From positions 16,124 to 22,411 of the forward strand of contig NVVH01000020.1 of NCBI GenBank assembly GCA_002402135.1: DNA of 6,288 nucleotides. Direction: 5' to 3'. Position 1 is the stretch's first letter. Each line of letters starts with the position of its first letter. Below, one piece after another: positions 1 through 4,554 of this stretch. The notes beneath the pieces were generated by a model. The model did not search any database. It saw only the letters and a list, made by a program, of their open reading frames with translations, and had not been told where the DNA came from. Position numbers and translations under genes: made by a program. The stretch is from Fidelibacterota bacterium. Lineage in GTDB: Bacteria; Fidelibacterota; Marinisomatia; Marinisomatales; UBA2128.

Positions 1-80
1 TCTTTGATAGCTTTTATTAGTTCACTTTTTAAAGAAAAATTTAAAAAAGATTCTCTGTTTTCAGTTTTTGTATGATTCAT
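1..80 (-). CDS. Probable DEAD-box RNA helicase, N-terminal fragment (runs off the left edge)
   Basis: Reading leftward from an ATG at 80-78, an open frame of 26 codons continues past the window edge. Its segment FLNFSLKSELIKAIK (residues 12-26) matches the pattern that opens DEAD-box RNA helicases: an aromatic residue, then a 'F-x-L-x-x-E-L-x-K-A-I' helix just before the Q motif. The Q motif and the Walker and DEAD motifs would lie outside the window, so identification rests on this short stretch alone. Helicases of this family unwind RNA duplexes in ribosome assembly and mRNA decay, often in cold adaptation. No clear ribosome binding site precedes the ATG. The gene is divergent from the one starting at 267. 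A chance match to another helix-starting protein is possible. Confidence 0.42.
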   Translation of the reverse strand, partial: MNHTKTENRESFLNFSLKSELIKAIK

Positions 81-186
81 ATTAAAGCTCTGTATTAATA
101 ATTATAAGTTTTTGAGCAGGCAGGGAGTATACCGTAGTTTATTCAGATTACTATTCAATTAATTAAAAATCTTTCTTTTAATAGAC

Positions 187-212
187 AATATCCACCTATC
201 GGGTTATAAGCC
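187..212 (+). repeat. Repeat R1 (left half only)
   Basis: ATATCCACCTATCGGGTTAT at 188-207, with the following AAG, matches the left half of R2 and R3 with one or two differences. The right half (CCACAAAC plus A-run plus GC hairpin) is missing here. It lies in the 186-base divergent gap between the helicase-like start and the gene at 267. Nothing else recognisable was seen in that AT-rich gap. Confidence 0.6.
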
Positions 213-266
213 TCATGAATCTTCTTCTATTTTAAACTGGCGCATTGTTTTAAAATTGATACTTGA

Positions 267-1139
267 ATGAATAAATTTCACAATCCTTATGCCACAGCAC
301 TTGATGGTTTAGTTCTGGATGACCCCGTCTCTGCTTTTTTTGATTTTTGCCGCGAACGAGAAAACATTCGGCTAGAAAGGGCAAGGGGTGCTCCTGCCCC
401 ATGGACCGATAATCCTATTTTCCAACAAGGTCGTTTCTTGAACGTATTTAGAGAAGACGACCGCGGCAGCAAAGCCATACTGCGCTTTGCCAGAAACTTA
501 GAAAAAGATTTACCCAACTTAATTCATGCCCTATTTTTTGCACGCTGGTGTAATAGGCAGGAAACCCTTGATAAACTTTCATCAACAATTATATCTCAAC
601 CCAAAGAATTAATTAAAGAACTGGGTACGCTCGATCCTTGGTGTAATGTTACAGCTTACCCTGTTGAGCCGATACATTGGAAAGGAAAACAATACTCACG
701 GTTCGATGCAGCCACAACACTTTTTGGAGACATTAAAGAATCGTTAGCTGATGCTATCACCGGAGCTCAAGGTGACGTAATCGAGGCTAGCAAGTCGGTA
801 AATGCTCTATTTAGAATGCAAAATGACTTCCCTATTTTTATGGCCGTCATTGATTTGGCCTGGTTTCGTCCTGATGTGATTGACCCGGCAAGCCATGTCC
901 CTACAGGTATTGGCGCTGTAGCTTACCTTAATCGACTTCAGATATATTTTGGCTTAGACAATCATCAGAAAACATGCGACCGAATGATTGCGTTGCAAAA
1001 AGATTACTGGCCAGAAGCTAAAAGGGCATTTCAACCCATTGATATTGAATATTTATCCTGCGAGTGCAGGAAATATTATAGCTATGTTAATGGGACAAAA
1101 AAATTTGAGGGGAAAAACCGCTTCTCTCCTAAACACTAG
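267..1139 (+). CDS. Putative DNA base hypermodification protein (5-hmdU DNA kinase helical-domain / aGPT-pyrophosphorylase-like)
   Basis: A 290-residue soluble protein with no signal peptide or membrane segment. Residues 38-65 carry the family-like core: R-x-R-G-x-P-x-PWTDNPI, followed by RFLNVFREDDR. This resembles the 'PPWT-DPI--xRFTNVFRxxDR' signature of the helical domain of 5-hydroxymethyluracil DNA kinases and of the alpha-glutamyl/putrescinyl-thymine pyrophosphorylase-type proteins of phages with hypermodified thymine. A later VPTGIGA (211-217) recalls the helix-hairpin-helix loop of DNA-glycosylase folds. The C-terminus has a conserved-looking IEYLSCECRKY (260-270). There is no Walker A motif, so this is the helical module alone and kinase activity should not be assumed. 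Similar stand-alone bacterial proteins exist, but their substrate is unknown. The ATG at 267 has no clear Shine-Dalgarno. The gene is flanked by R1 and R2. Substrate and role are unresolved; the family call is fairly secure. Confidence 0.68.
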   Translation: MNKFHNPYATALDGLVLDDPVSAFFDFCRERENIRLERARGAPAPWTDNPIFQQGRFLNVFREDDRGSKAILRFARNLEKDLPNLIHALFFARWCNRQETLDKLSSTIISQPKELIKELGTLDPWCNVTAYPVEPIHWKGKQYSRFDAATTLFGDIKESLADAITGAQGDVIEASKSVNALFRMQNDFPIFMAVIDLAWFRPDVIDPASHVPTGIGAVAYLNRLQIYFGLDNHQKTCDRMIALQKDYWPEAKRAFQPIDIEYLSCECRKYYSYVNGTKKFEGKNRFSPKH

Positions 1140-1143
1140 AGGG

Positions 1144-1198
1144 ATAAATATCCACCCATCGGGTTATGAGACCGGCCTAAATCCACAAACAAAAAACC
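1144..1198 (+). repeat. Repeat R2 (long form, degenerate terminator)
   Basis: This 55-base unit matches R3 (2063-2117) at 52 of 55 positions. It starts four bases after the stop codon of the gene ending at 1139. It contains the left block with CATCGGGTTATGAGACC and the right block CCTAAATCCACAAAC followed by an A-run. The GC hairpin present in R3 to R6 is degraded here to CCTTGCTAATT, so it is unlikely to terminate transcription on either strand. Confidence 0.8.
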
Positions 1199-1235
1199 TT
1201 GCTAATTAACTTCAAATTAATAGTAAAATAGAACT

Positions 1236-2009
1236 ATGAATAAAAAAGAGACCATAACCTTTGATTGGTTAAAAAGATATACTGGTACTGATCCAGATGA
1301 ATATGGCGACTGGATTCTCTTGACTAATTTCCAGAATTATGTAGAAAAATTTTCGATAAGATTTGATACGAAAATTAATGGTATTGGCGGACCAATGACA
1401 TCGGCGATTAATGCTGACGGTCTTAGCATAATAAATTTTGGAATTGGAAGTGCAAATGCAGCTACAATTATGGATTTATTGTCTAGTATTAAACCTAAAG
1501 GTGTATTGTTTTTAGGGAAATGCGGAGGATTAAAAAAGACCACAGAAATTGGTCATTTTATTTTACCTATTGCTGCTATCAGAGGCGAAGGTACAAGCGA
1601 TGACTATTTCCCAAAAGAAGTGCCCGCAATGCCATCATTTAAGCTTCATAAGTATGTTTCCGAATTATTAGTTGAACGCGATATAGAATATCGAACTGGA
1701 GTTATATACTCAACAAACAGAAGAGTGTGGGAACATGATGAAAAATTTAAAAAATATCTACGTAAAGTTCGTGTTATAGGCATAGATATGGAAACCGCCA
1801 CAATTTTTATTACAGGCTTCGCAAATGGGATCAATAGAGGTGCTTTGCTATTAGTAAGCGATACACCCATGATACCTGAAGGAATTAAAACTGAAGAAAC
1901 AGATAGGGATGTTACACGCAAATATGTTGACCTACATATTGATATGGGGATAGAAGCGATGACAAAAATTGGCGATGAAGGTGAGAAAATAAAACATTTC
2001 AAGTATTAG
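1236..2009 (+). CDS. amn: AMP nucleosidase
   Basis: A full-length 257-residue cytoplasmic enzyme of the short Bacteroidota-type AMP nucleosidase group, which lacks the extra N-terminal domain of the longer E. coli Amn. It is expected to hydrolyse the N-glycosidic bond of AMP, giving adenine and ribose 5-phosphate. Visible landmarks of the nucleoside phosphorylase / hydrolase fold are INFGIGSANAATIMDLL (66-82), the phosphosugar-site loop LFLGKCGGLKK (91-101), LPIAAIRGEGTSDDYFP (110-126), NRRVWEHDEKF (161-171), the substrate-binding IDMETATIF (183-191) and LLLVSDTPMIPEG (204-216). Motif order and length fit an intact enzyme. The ATG is 38 bases after R2 with no Shine-Dalgarno. The gene alone occupies the R2-R3 unit. 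PNP/UDP-fold proteins also occur in defence systems, but the close match to the metabolic enzyme favours purine salvage or degradation. Confidence 0.9.
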   Translation: MNKKETITFDWLKRYTGTDPDEYGDWILLTNFQNYVEKFSIRFDTKINGIGGPMTSAINADGLSIINFGIGSANAATIMDLLSSIKPKGVLFLGKCGGLKKTTEIGHFILPIAAIRGEGTSDDYFPKEVPAMPSFKLHKYVSELLVERDIEYRTGVIYSTNRRVWEHDEKFKKYLRKVRVIGIDMETATIFITGFANGINRGALLLVSDTPMIPEGIKTEETDRDVTRKYVDLHIDMGIEAMTKIGDEGEKIKHFKY

Positions 2010-2062
2010 ATATATTTTCTTTAAACCTAAAATATTATTAATACTAAAAAACATAACTAAAA

Positions 2063-2131
2063 ATAAATATCCACCAATCGGGTTATGAGACCAACCTAAA
2101 TCCACAAACAAAAAACCCCGCTACTGCGGGG
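2063..2131 (+). repeat. Repeat R3 (long form, with complete hairpin)
   Basis: This is the most complete member of the repeat family: left block (CCACCAATCGGGTTATGAG), 20-base middle, right block (CCACAAAC), A-run and a perfect 6-bp GC hairpin. It lies in the convergent gap between the AMP nucleosidase and the homoserine kinase-like gene. The left block and CATAAC at 2051-2056 could pair with GTTATG at 2082-2087, but this pairing is absent at R1 and R2. Confidence 0.8.
2110..2131 (-). terminator. Intrinsic terminator for the homoserine kinase-like gene
   Basis: On the minus strand a perfect 6-bp stem (CCCCGC / GCGGGG) with a 4-base loop is followed directly by a run of six T and then GTTTG. 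It lies about 66 bases past the stop at 2197. There is no T-run on the plus-strand side, so it should act only for the minus-strand gene. Confidence 0.85.
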
Positions 2132-2136
2132 CTCTT

Positions 2137-2194
2137 GCTTGAGCGAAGCGGTTTCCTGAAATCTCACACGGATGTAAGTTTCAGGACGATAACC
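2137..2194 (-). other. Structured 3' untranslated region of the homoserine kinase-like gene (two hairpins)
   Basis: Between the stop at 2197 and the terminator, the transcript can form a large hairpin. It has an 8-bp stem (TCCTGAAA 2154-2161 with TTTCAGGA 2179-2186), an outer GGTT/AACC extension (2150-2153 with 2191-2194) across a four-base bulge, and an inner 5-bp helix (2164-2168 with 2173-2177, one G-U pair on the minus-strand RNA) with a 4-base loop. A second small hairpin, GCTT/AAGC, lies at 2137-2149. With the terminator this makes three consecutive hairpins. Possible roles are transcript stabilisation or a recombination-site remnant; neither is shown. Confidence 0.55.
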
Positions 2195-2196
2195 AG

Positions 2197-3183
2197 CTAA
2201 CCAGTGATGATTTGATCCGCGCTGAAAATGGCGTCAAAAAAGCGGGTTGTCGAGATCTCGGCGACCTCCTTGGCAATCTGCACCATTTGCCAATGATGAC
2301 CTGCCCTGTCTTCGCTGGGTTCTTCTATATTGTATTTGTTGAAACGCCAATAGGACGTCGCCACTGCCGCATATCGCACAAACAACTGCAAGCTTTCTTT
2401 TTCTATCTGTGCTAACGGCCTGACTTGCTGGTAACCATCGACCAAGGCGCGTGCCTTATCCAGATCAACCGTAATATCGTTTACGCAGGCACCCAATATG
2501 CCCATGCCCAATTCAAAGATCAGATGATAATGGCAGGCTTCTTCAAAATCGATAATGGCTTTGAATCCTCCCGGCATACCCGACAATGGGTCAAACAACA
2601 GATTATCATAAAACAAATCACCATGAATCAAACCGCGGGGTAAATTGGCCGCGATATGCTGCTCCAGGTAGTCGATTTCTTCGGCCAGCCAGGATTCATA
2701 TTTGGCGTCAATGTTCAGACCCACAACCCTTGGGAAAAGTTGGCGTCCGTAAGGATGATTGGTCGGCAAATAATCCGGTGAGGGTATCTGATTCAATCGA
2801 GCCGCTTGTCTGCCGACTTGAGATAACATGGTTTCATCCAGTTGCTCAACAACCTGACCTTCAATGTAGTCTTTGAGCATCACTGGTTTGACCCCATCGG
2901 CGGTAGCGAAGGTGGTCAGGATCTCGCTGTTCACCGGCGATATCAGACGATTACAAGGCACGTTGTGCGCTTCAAGCAACAACAGCAACTGGCCCATTTT
3001 AAACACTTCGTCGAATTCTTTGTCATCACAAACCGTTAACACATAACTGGCTTGTTGAGTCTTAAGTATGTAGCTGGAGTTACCGTTGCCACCATCAAGC
3101 GGTGAAAATTCGACGATTTTCAGATCATAATTGTCAGCCAATGACTGGATGTCTTGTTGATTGAGTTGTGTGTATATTGCCAT
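2197..3183 (-). CDS. thrB: Homoserine kinase-like phosphotransferase (APH fold, type II ThrB)
   Basis: A 328-residue soluble kinase of the aminoglycoside phosphotransferase / choline kinase fold. The start MAIYTQLNQQDIQSLADNYDL resembles the MAVYT-type start of the non-GHMP homoserine kinases. These convert homoserine to O-phosphohomoserine with ATP in threonine synthesis. Residues 28-52 hold the ATP-lobe loop LDGGNGNSSYIL and the strand YVLTV, and MLKDYIEG (102-109) fits the hinge. The catalytic loop is GLIHGDLFYDNLLFD (184-198), with D189 as the likely base and N194 as metal ligand. The metal-binding segment is AIIDFEEAC (209-217). All key residues are intact and the length is normal. Sampled stretches are about 45-48% GC, clearly higher than the AMP nucleosidase beside it (about 30%), which suggests a different origin. 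It lies alone between R4 and R3, and no other thr gene is near. Related sugar or amine kinases of the fold are the main alternative. Confidence 0.68.
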   Translation of the reverse strand: MAIYTQLNQQDIQSLADNYDLKIVEFSPLDGGNGNSSYILKTQQASYVLTVCDDKEFDEVFKMGQLLLLLEAHNVPCNRLISPVNSEILTTFATADGVKPVMLKDYIEGQVVEQLDETMLSQVGRQAARLNQIPSPDYLPTNHPYGRQLFPRVVGLNIDAKYESWLAEEIDYLEQHIAANLPRGLIHGDLFYDNLLFDPLSGMPGGFKAIIDFEEACHYHLIFELGMGILGACVNDITVDLDKARALVDGYQQVRPLAQIEKESLQLFVRYAAVATSYWRFNKYNIEEPSEDRAGHHWQMVQIAKEVAEISTTRFFDAIFSADQIITG

Positions 3184-3269
3184 TAGCGGGTTCTTGCATT
3201 TGTTGGAATATTTACAGCTGACAGTATCCTAAATCTGTTCATTGCAATATACTTTTTCATAATTAAATC

Positions 3270-3313
3270 TACCCATCATCCCACAAACAAAAAAAACCGC
3301 TACTTGGCGGGGG
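3270..3313 (-). repeat. Repeat R4 (short form)
   Basis: TACCCATCATCCCACAAAC, an A-run and a CCGC/GCGG hairpin are shared with R5 and R6. Compared with R2/R3, about 20 bases between CCCATC and ATCC are missing. At this copy only, GGGTTGATGGTT just beyond the hairpin can pair back to the left block, extending the stem imperfectly. Confidence 0.8.
3289..3310 (-). terminator. Intrinsic terminator for the outer-membrane-like protein gene
   Basis: On the minus strand a GC stem (CCGC / GCGG, six-base loop CAAGTA) is followed by eight T. It sits 24 bases past the stop at 3334. The stem is one pair shorter than in R5 and R6. Confidence 0.75.
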
Positions 3314-3333
3314 TTGATGGTTATTAAACTATT

Positions 3334-3840
3334 TTAGAATCGAAAATTCAAACCCATAAAAGGTAATACTCCAGTATCGCCACCTGATTCACCAGAAGTT
3401 CCACCTAATAGCATCAAACCCATACCACCCAACTTTACTTGAGCCCATTTTGCTAAGTTATATTCTAATGTAAAAGAAATTGTAGGCAAAAACCCCATAA
3501 AACCAAAATGAATAACATACTGACCGCAAAGAACAGAAGAAATGGATAGTCTGGATTTCTTGTAATAGTGCTTCCATCCAACTGTCCCTGTGAATGCAAA
3601 TATCATTGTTCCTCCACCGATAAAATATTCATCCAACTCTGTTTGCCTTACATTATAAGTATAACCTATGAGGCTGAATCCTGTTCTATCATCAAGCATT
3701 CCAATTGATAAGTTGTGTTTTCTGAAACTATCATTTTCTTCAGCACTATCCTGAGTTTTAACCGCTTCTCCAGTCTCAGGGTCATCCATCTGCCCCCAAA
3801 CTATTCCAACAAATAGTAGTAATGATATATACCTATTCAT
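3334..3840 (-). CDS. Small secreted or outer-membrane beta protein, function unknown
   Basis: From the ATG at 3840 it encodes 168 residues. An N-terminal signal peptide (MNRYISLLLFVGIVWGQ, cleavage likely near residue 17) precedes an acidic linker (19-40). Alternating hydrophobic and polar strands rich in Gly and aromatics run to a terminal Phe (NFRF), as is typical of outer-membrane beta-barrels. I do not recognise a specific family. A TTG at 3852 would add four residues (MIKD), but this extension lies inside the inverted repeat of the 623-bp element upstream. The ATG start gives a cleaner signal peptide and is conserved in the duplicated copy at 4483, so I chose it. AAAGGA lies only one base before the ATG, too close to be a normal binding site. 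The first six codons are part of the 20-bp direct repeat. It ends at the R4 terminator. Confidence 0.7.
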   Translation of the reverse strand: MNRYISLLLFVGIVWGQMDDPETGEAVKTQDSAEENDSFRKHNLSIGMLDDRTGFSLIGYTYNVRQTELDEYFIGGGTMIFAFTGTVGWKHYYKKSRLSISSVLCGQYVIHFGFMGFLPTISFTLEYNLAKWAQVKLGGMGLMLLGGTSGESGGDTGVLPFMGLNFRF

Positions 3841-3843
3841 ATC
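3824..3843 (+). repeat. Left 20-bp direct repeat (possible target duplication)
   Basis: GATATATACCTATTCATATC matches 4467-4486 at 19 of 20 positions, differing only at the thirteenth base. It abuts the left inverted repeat exactly. It overlaps the start codon and first codons of the outer-membrane-like gene. Its ends, GATAT and ATATC, are themselves complementary. Confidence 0.85.
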
Positions 3844-3865
3844 CTTTATCAAAGGAACAATTGCT
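3844..3865 (+). repeat. Left terminal inverted repeat
   Basis: A 22-base repeat, identical to the reverse complement of 4445-4466. Pairing extends five more bases outward because of the palindromic ends of the direct repeats, giving 27 complementary bases (3839-3865 with 4445-4471). It contains the smaller near-palindrome TCCTTT-ATC-AAAGGA. Confidence 0.85.
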
Positions 3866-3872
3866 TGTTATT

Positions 3873-4100
3873 TCATTTATAAATTTTCCAAGTAATATAA
3901 GGTATATTATACAAACAATAAAATTTCAGTTTTCCCTGCTTTCTTTCTCTATTTAAAATCTCTCCAACAACTTTTCTTATTTTAGAATAGTGTTGATAAT
4001 CAGTAATTATCTCAATTGGTCTTTCATCAGTATCAACAAATGGTTCAACCAAAGAACTTACTTCCTTTGGATTTTTGTCATGTACATCTAAAGTTTTCAC
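3873..4100 (-). CDS. Small Smr-domain-like protein, motifs degenerate
   Basis: A 75-residue basic protein resembling a stand-alone Smr (MutS2 C-terminal) domain. It starts MKTLDVHDKNPKEVSSLVEPFV, continues with PIEIITDYQHYSKIRKVVGEIL (28-49), and has a C-terminal hydrophobic strand (YNIPYITWKIYK). True Smr domains use LDLHG and TGxG at these places. Here the His is kept (H7), but the Gly after it is Asp (D8) and the TGxG loop is TDYQ (33-36), so nuclease activity is doubtful. The GTG start shares its first G with the TAG stop of the ferredoxin gene (TAGTG), which suggests translational coupling. The pair lies within the 623-bp inverted-repeat unit, and the stop is 7 bases from the left inverted repeat. 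The fold call is by pattern only. Confidence 0.55.
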   Translation of the reverse strand: MKTLDVHDKNPKEVSSLVEPFVDTDERPIEIITDYQHYSKIRKVVGEILNRERKQGKLKFYCLYNIPYITWKIYK

Positions 4101-4396
4101 TATGGTGCCTCTTGTCCAAAAAACTCATAGTTCATTTTAATATATTTGTTCCATTCCTCTGGTATAGCTGTTTCTTCATATATCGCCTCAACTGGACATT
4201 CTGGTTCACAGGCTCCACAATCTATACATTCCTCTGGGTCTATAAATAATTGTTTACCCTCTGGGTCAAATCCATCTGCTTTGGCTACCTCACCAATATC
4301 TTTATCCTTTGTGAAGTGAATACAATCAACTGGACAAACATCTACACAAGCAGTATCACAAACTCCAACACAAGGTTCTGCTATAATATATGTCAT
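4100..4396 (-). CDS. Ferredoxin with two iron-sulfur cluster motifs (FdxA-like)
   Basis: A 98-residue acidic cytoplasmic electron carrier. The first motif is CVGVCDTACVDVCPVDC (9-25) and the second is CIDCGACEPECPVEAI (57-72). The second is a standard C-x2-C-x2-C-x3-CP set (C57, C60, C63, C67), which binds 4Fe-4S together with C21. In the first set C9 and C17 align with the 3Fe-4S ligands of Azotobacter-type seven-iron ferredoxins. An extra Cys, C13, makes the spacing C-x3-C-x3-C-x3-CP, so the first cluster could be 3Fe or 4Fe. DPEGKQLFIDPEE between the motifs and the EEWNKYIKMN tail are usual in the family. AGAAGAG about eight bases upstream is a plausible weak ribosome binding site. It is the first gene of a pair with the overlapping Smr-like gene. 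Partner enzymes are not in the window. Confidence 0.88.
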   Translation of the reverse strand: MTYIIAEPCVGVCDTACVDVCPVDCIHFTKDKDIGEVAKADGFDPEGKQLFIDPEECIDCGACEPECPVEAIYEETAIPEEWNKYIKMNYEFFGQEAP

Positions 4397-4411
4397 TCCA
4401 TTTCTCTTCTA

Positions 4412-4483
4412 TTACAAAATTAAAAAATGGAAAATTAATAAACCAGCAATTGTTCCTTTGATAAAGGATATATACCTAATCAT
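4412..4483 (-). pseudogene. Orphaned 5' end of the outer-membrane-like gene, now a 23-codon frame
   Basis: An ATG at 4483 reads MIRYIS, which parallels the MNRYIS start of the gene at 3840. It then enters the right inverted repeat of the 623-bp unit and ends after 23 codons (FIKGTIAGLLIFHFLIL). It lies 8 bases after R5 on the minus strand, where the original gene start would be expected before insertion. It is best read as the cut-off first codons of the interrupted gene. Because it is hydrophobic and just upstream of the ferredoxin, a short leader peptide cannot be excluded. Confidence 0.45.
4445..4466 (-). repeat. Right terminal inverted repeat
   Basis: This is the exact reverse complement of 3844-3865. 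It lies about 50 bases upstream of the ferredoxin start, so it falls in that gene's leader, and its near-palindrome TCCTTT-GAT-AAAGGA could act as a small hairpin or a protein-binding site. Confidence 0.85.
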
Positions 4484-4486
4484 ATC
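4467..4486 (+). repeat. Right 20-bp direct repeat (possible target duplication)
   Basis: GATATATACCTAATCATATC differs by one base from 3824-3843 and starts directly after the right inverted repeat. It holds the duplicated start ATG (4483) of the outer-membrane-like gene and is 4 bases from R5. Confidence 0.85.
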
Positions 4487-4490
4487 ATAA

Positions 4491-4535
4491 TTTACCCATT
4501 ATTCCACAAACAAAAAACCCCGCTACTTGGCGGGC
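4491..4535 (-). repeat. Repeat R5 (short form)
   Basis: TTTACCCATTATTCCACAAA, an A-run and the hairpin CCCGC-TACTTG-GCGGG are shared with R4 and R6. It lies between the cellulase stop and the orphaned gene start at 4483. Confidence 0.8.
4512..4534 (-). terminator. Intrinsic terminator for the GH5 gene
   Basis: On the minus strand a 5-bp GC stem (CCCGC / GCGGG, loop CAAGTA), then one more G and six T. It is 20 bases after the stop at 4555. Confidence 0.85.
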
Positions 4536-4554
4536 TTGGTAGTTTTTGATCAAT

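Larger units (their letters stand above)
3844..4466. mobile_element. 623-bp non-autonomous mobile element-like unit carrying ferredoxin and Smr-like genes
   Basis: The unit is bounded by perfect 22-bp inverted repeats at 3844-3865 and 4445-4466. The left one begins CTTTATCAAAGGAACA; the right is its exact reverse complement. Immediately outside both ends, with no gap, are 20-bp direct repeats (3824-3843 and 4467-4486, 19/20). Inside are two minus-strand genes, an Smr-like gene and a ferredoxin gene, and no transposase or recombinase. Removing the unit and one direct repeat would place R5 directly next to the start of the outer-membrane-like gene, leaving a simple one-gene unit of about 580 bp between R4 and R5. 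This supports insertion of the unit into that gene's start. A 20-bp duplication is long for most transposases, so a site-specific recombinase is an alternative. The inference of mobility is mine; the repeats are directly visible. Confidence 0.6.

Noticed and set aside
988..1209. 73-residue plus-strand frame overlapping the end of the hypermodification-like gene
   Set aside because: It has no recognisable motif, runs through repeat R2 and lies within the C-terminal part of a better-supported gene.
1236..2009. Nucleosidase effector of a defence system, paired with the hypermodification-like gene
   Set aside because: The protein matches the short metabolic AMP nucleosidase over its whole length, and a complete repeat separates the two genes.
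2051..2087. CATAAC...GTTATG flanking the left half of R3 as an attC R''/R' pair
   Set aside because: The spacing is only about 25 bases, the arms are not present at R1 or R2, and the cores do not fit RYYYAAC/GTTRRRY.
2586..2876. 96-residue plus-strand frame opposite the homoserine kinase-like gene
   Set aside because: It is a low-complexity shadow of a gene with all kinase motifs intact on the other strand.
3270..3322. Long attC-like hairpin at R4 (CCATCA-CCC with GGG-TGATGG)
   Set aside because: The pairing with a bulged C is appealing, but the right arm is absent at R5 and R6, so it is likely chance.
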